8,129 bases of DNA from contig JBIQID010000137.1 in assembly GCA_044508215.1 (NCBI GenBank), positions 1-8,129 on the forward strand. The letters are read 5' to 3'. The DNA is from JAEZFI01 sp044508215 (GTDB lineage: Bacteria; Actinomycetota; Acidimicrobiia; Acidimicrobiales; Microtrichaceae). The translations under genes were made by a program, and so were the position numbers. The notes under the pieces are model-generated. The model did no database searches and had not been told where the DNA came from. It saw only the letters and a list, made by a program, of their open reading frames with translations. Positions 5,677 through 8,129 of this stretch are shown one piece after another; the stretch's first letter is position 1, and every line of letters begins with the position of its first letter.

Positions 5677-6101
5677 ACGATGACGAGACTGCTCCTTCAG
5701 CGTCTGGCGTGCCAGGTGGGGATGCGTCGGGTCGGGACGTGCCGGTGCTGATCGTGGACGACCAGCCGCCGTTCCGTTCGGCTGCCCGAGCGGTGGTAGG
5801 AGCCACGCCCGGGTTCACGGTGGCGGTCGAGGCGGACAGCGGCGAGGCCGCGATCGAGGCGGCGGCGGATCTGGGCGAGGGCCTGGTGCTGATGGACATC
5901 AACCTCGGCGGGATGTCGGGCATCGAGGCGTGCCGTCGGGTGACCGCCGAACACCCGGGGCTGGTGGTCGTGCTCATGTCGACCTACCCGGCCGGCGACC
6001 TCCCGGCGGACGCTGCCGACTGCGGCGCTGCTCGCTACGTGCACAAGGAGGACCTGGCCCCCTCCGTGCTGGCCGACACCTGGTCCGCCGCCCACCGCTA
6101 G
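5673..6101 (+). CDS. Stand-alone receiver-domain protein (response regulator without output domain)
   Basis: The 142-residue product has one domain. After a low-complexity Gly/Ser/Asp-rich lead (1-22) comes a complete receiver: PVLIVDDQPPF with Asp29/Asp30, phosphoacceptor Asp75 in LVLMDINLGGMSG, Ser103 (VVLMSTYP) and Lys125 (RYVHKEDL). All phosphotransfer residues are present, so it should be phosphorylated. The frame stops about where a linker to a LuxR helix-turn-helix would begin, and nothing resembling such a domain follows on the plus strand. It overlaps the upstream regulator by ATGA and shares its TAG stop with the kinase stop on the other strand through CTAG (6098-6101). Likely roles are a phosphate sink, a competitor for the kinase, or a protein-protein effector, as in CheY-like proteins. 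GTG at residue 23 is an alternative start that trims the lead. Confidence 0.85.
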   Translation: MNDDETAPSASGVPGGDASGRDVPVLIVDDQPPFRSAARAVVGATPGFTVAVEADSGEAAIEAAADLGEGLVLMDINLGGMSGIEACRRVTAEHPGLVVVLMSTYPAGDLPADAADCGAARYVHKEDLAPSVLADTWSAAHR

Positions 6102-7669
6102 CTGGGGAGCGGGACCGTGCCGGTCACGGTGGTGCCCTTGCCGGGGGCGGCCGCGACCTCGACCGTGCCACCGAACGCGCCGAGGCGGTCGGCGATGTTC
6201 TGGAAGCCGTGGCCGCGCGGGGTGCTGATCGGGTCGAAGCCGGCGCCGTCGTCGGTCACCTCGAAGCGGACCGCCCGACCGTCGGAGCGGACCTCGACGG
6301 CCACCCTGGCACGGTCGCCCGCGTGCTTCTGCGCGTTCTGCATCGCCTCGAGGCAGCAGAAGTAGACGGCCGCCTCGACGTCACCGTCCACGCGTCCGAC
6401 CTCGGCGGCGTCGACGGTGACGGGGAGGCTCGAACGGGTGGCGGCGGCACGGAGCGCCTCGTCGAGCCCGCGGTCGCGGAGCAGTGGCGGGTAGATGCCG
6501 TGCGCCAGCTCGCGCAGCGTGGTCACGGCCTCCTGCACGTCGGTGCGCAGCTCGGCGAACAGCTCCTTCGCCGCTGCGGGGTCGTCGCCCGCCAGCGTCG
6601 GGGCGAGGCCCAGCTTCACCGCCATGGCGACCAGCTGCTGCTGTGCACCGTCGTGGAGGTCGCGCTCGATGCGTCGACGGGACTCGTCGGCCGCGGCGAC
6701 GATGCGCGCCCGGGACGCCTGCAGCTCGAGGTTGCGGACCCGCAGCTCCTCGAGGCTCGCCTGCAGCGCCGAGTCGAGGCGGACGTTGTGGAGGGCCAAC
6801 CCCACCTGACGGGCGACGTCGGCGAGCAGCCGCTCGTCGTCCTCGGCGAACGGCGTGGCGTCGGCCGGTCGCTCGGCCACGAAGAAGCCGAGGTGTTCGC
6901 CGAGGTGCGACAGGGGGACCAGGCGGACCTGGCGGTCGGCGCGGTCCGCGAGGAGCTCGGGCAGCCACACCCCCAGCCACCCGTTGCCCACCACGCGGGC
7001 GCGTGCGGCGACGCCGATCTCGTCGCCGGCGGTGGTCAGCTGTGCGGGCCCGGCGTGCGGGATCGAGTGCTGGCGTTCCCACGAGCCGTCGGAGCCGAGC
7101 CACACCTCGACGGTGGTGAGGTCGAGCGAGCGGCGGAGCGACTCGGCCAGCTGGAGGAGCAGCTCGTCCATCGGCAGGGCGCGCGACATCCGCGCCGACA
7201 GGGTGCGGATCACCTCGTCGGGAGCGGTCAGCTCGCCGTAGACCCACTGGTTGGCCACGTCGAGAGCCCGGCGCCGCGTCGGTCCCGCGGCGATCGCGAC
7301 CACGACGGACGCTGCGAGTGCGAGTGCGACGAGGCCCCGCTCGTCGTCGTCGGGCGGGCCGTGGAGCCCGGCGACGATGAGCAGCCACGCGCCCGCGGCG
7401 AGCGCAACCAGCGCGCACCCCACGATGGTGGCGGCGAGCACGCGGCCGGCCCGGACGGCGAACCGGTCGAGCGAGGTGAGGGCGACGGCGGCCGGCACCA
7501 GCACGAGCGAGCCGAGCGCCACGACACCGGGGCTCGCGGGCCATCCGGTGAGGATCGAGAGGGTCCAGGCGCCACCCGAGACCGCGAGCGCCGCGAGGGC
7601 ACCGGCGGTGGCGGCGTGGAGCCGTGCGCGGCTCCGCCGGCCGACGACCCCGGACGCGGGTGCGGTCAC
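6098..7669 (-). CDS. NarL/DesK-family sensor histidine kinase with N-terminal membrane helices and GAF-like domain
   Basis: The 523-residue product starts with about four membrane helices (residues 18-42, 47-66, 77-101, 111-129). A GAF-like sensory region (about 150-297) and a coiled coil (298-330, LQASLEELRVRNLELQASRA) follow. The HisKA_3 dimerisation domain has phosphoacceptor His339 in RRRIERDLHDGAQQQL. The C-terminal ATPase domain carries the N box (EAMQNAQKHA, Asn445), G1 box (TDDGAGFD, 472-479) and GHGFQNIADRLGAFGG. HisKA_3 kinases pair with NarL-type regulators, and the convergent 4927-5676 gene is the obvious partner. The membrane part has almost no outer loops, so the signal may lie in the membrane, reach it through a partner transporter, or enter through the GAF domain. 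Its GTG start (7667-7669) overlaps the ABC ATPase stop as GTGA and lacks a strong ribosome site, so translation is probably coupled. Its stop overlaps the receiver gene stop. Confidence 0.93.
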   Translation of the reverse strand: MTAPASGVVGRRSRARLHAATAGALAALAVSGGAWTLSILTGWPASPGVVALGSLVLVPAAVALTSLDRFAVRAGRVLAATIVGCALVALAAGAWLLIVAGLHGPPDDDERGLVALALAASVVVAIAAGPTRRRALDVANQWVYGELTAPDEVIRTLSARMSRALPMDELLLQLAESLRRSLDLTTVEVWLGSDGSWERQHSIPHAGPAQLTTAGDEIGVAARARVVGNGWLGVWLPELLADRADRQVRLVPLSHLGEHLGFFVAERPADATPFAEDDERLLADVARQVGLALHNVRLDSALQASLEELRVRNLELQASRARIVAAADESRRRIERDLHDGAQQQLVAMAVKLGLAPTLAGDDPAAAKELFAELRTDVQEAVTTLRELAHGIYPPLLRDRGLDEALRAAATRSSLPVTVDAAEVGRVDGDVEAAVYFCCLEAMQNAQKHAGDRARVAVEVRSDGRAVRFEVTDDGAGFDPISTPRGHGFQNIADRLGAFGGTVEVAAAPGKGTTVTGTVPLPS

Positions 7670-8129
7670 GTGAGGGAGATCCGCTCCACCGACGTGGTGG
7701 ACGGGTCGCCGTGGTCACCGTCGTCGACGACCAGTCCGTCGCGCAGTTGGACGACGCGTTGCGTCCCCGCCGCCACCTCCGGGCTGTGGGTGACGACGAC
7801 GATCGTCTGGCCTTCGGCGTGCAGGCGACGGAACAGCTCGAGGACCTCGGCGCCGCCGTCGCTGTCGAGGGCACCGGTCGGTTCGTCGGCGAGGAGCAGC
7901 GTCGGTTCGTTCGCGAGTGCCCGGGCGATGGCGAGCCGCTGGCGCTGACCCCCGGAGAGCACCGCGGGGAGGTCACCCGCGCGGTGGGAGAGGCCGAGGA
8001 GATCGAGGAGGTCGCGTGCCCGTCGCTCGGCGATGCGCCGCGACGAGCGGCCGGCGACCACCGCCGGGAGCACGACGTTCTCGAGGGCGGTCATCCCGTC
8101 GATCAGGTTGAAGAACTGGAAGACCAGCC
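7666..8129 (-). CDS. MacB/LolD-type ABC transporter ATP-binding protein (5' end outside window)
   Basis: The C-terminal 153 residues of an ABC ATPase are visible; the N-terminus with Walker A lies beyond the right edge. The frame enters with the Q-loop LVFQFFNLIDGMTALENV, typical of the LolD/MacB/FtsE branch that serves FtsX-type permeases. It continues with signature LSGGQRQRLAIARAL, Walker B LLLADEPTGALD with D-loop, and H-loop VVVTHSPEVA. The internal ATG at 8092-8094 is not the start, because the Q-loop precedes it in frame. It sits upstream of and overlaps the kinase gene by four bases, so transporter and kinase are probably co-transcribed. Its cognate permease may be off the window to the right, or could be the orphan FtsX-type permease at 1466-3868. 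Confidence 0.93.
   Translation of the reverse strand, partial: LVFQFFNLIDGMTALENVVLPAVVAGRSSRRIAERRARDLLDLLGLSHRAGDLPAVLSGGQRQRLAIARALANEPTLLLADEPTGALDSDGGAEVLELFRRLHAEGQTIVVVTHSPEVAAGTQRVVQLRDGLVVDDGDHGDPSTTSVERISLT

Noticed and set aside
5930..7948. 672-codon plus-strand open frame over the kinase
   Set aside because: The opposite strand encodes a complete histidine kinase with all catalytic boxes and an ABC ATPase; this frame is a GC-driven mirror without domains.

Overview
The window comes from a very GC-rich bacterium whose genes use G or C at nearly every third codon position. GTG and TTG start codons, 4-base gene overlaps, possible leaderless starts and a lipoprotein with a short Cys-Gly-Asp(4) mature start all suggest a high-GC actinobacterium. 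Acidimicrobiia is a reasonable guess, but this is inference from style and gene content, with no marker gene to confirm it. I see no rRNA, tRNA, CRISPR array, insertion sequence or phage gene. GC-rich DNA makes long open frames on the wrong strand here, including antisense frames over the permease, the lipoprotein and the kinase; I treat these as shadows.

Left region (1-1465): a small DoxX-type membrane protein (minus strand) is divergent from a COG2345/SufR-like winged-helix regulator with conserved cysteines (plus strand). The 83-base gap between them holds a good sigma70-type promoter for the DoxX gene and a perfect 10-bp inverted repeat, with one arm at each gene start. This looks like a locally regulated redox-linked pair. 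Both genes end in short tandem repeats that begin at the stop codon and place TGA in all three frames.

Middle region (1466-4093): an 800-residue, 8-helix FtsX/MacB-type ABC permease lies on the minus strand with no ATPase beside it. It is convergent with the regulator and divergent from the next gene. The 225-base divergent gap has a perfect 15-bp palindrome and a possible 12-codon upstream reading frame.

Right region (4059-8129): a cupredoxin-like lipoprotein, a NarL/LuxR-type response regulator and a lone receiver protein lie on the plus strand. They meet, tail to tail, a DesK/NarL-type sensor histidine kinase with a GAF-like domain on the minus strand. The kinase gene is preceded and overlapped by a MacB/LolD-type ABC ATPase that runs off the right edge. 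Successive junctions are 4-base overlaps: ATGA, GTGA, ATGA, the palindromic stop pair CTAG, and GTGA. The likely reading is a compact signalling module: an exported, possibly copper-binding lipoprotein, a membrane kinase, one DNA-binding regulator, one output-less receiver, and an ABC exporter or mechanotransmission-type transporter. The most unusual local structure is a 31-base near-perfect hairpin at 4968-4998. It contains a TANNNT box exactly 7 bases before an alternative GTG start for the response regulator.
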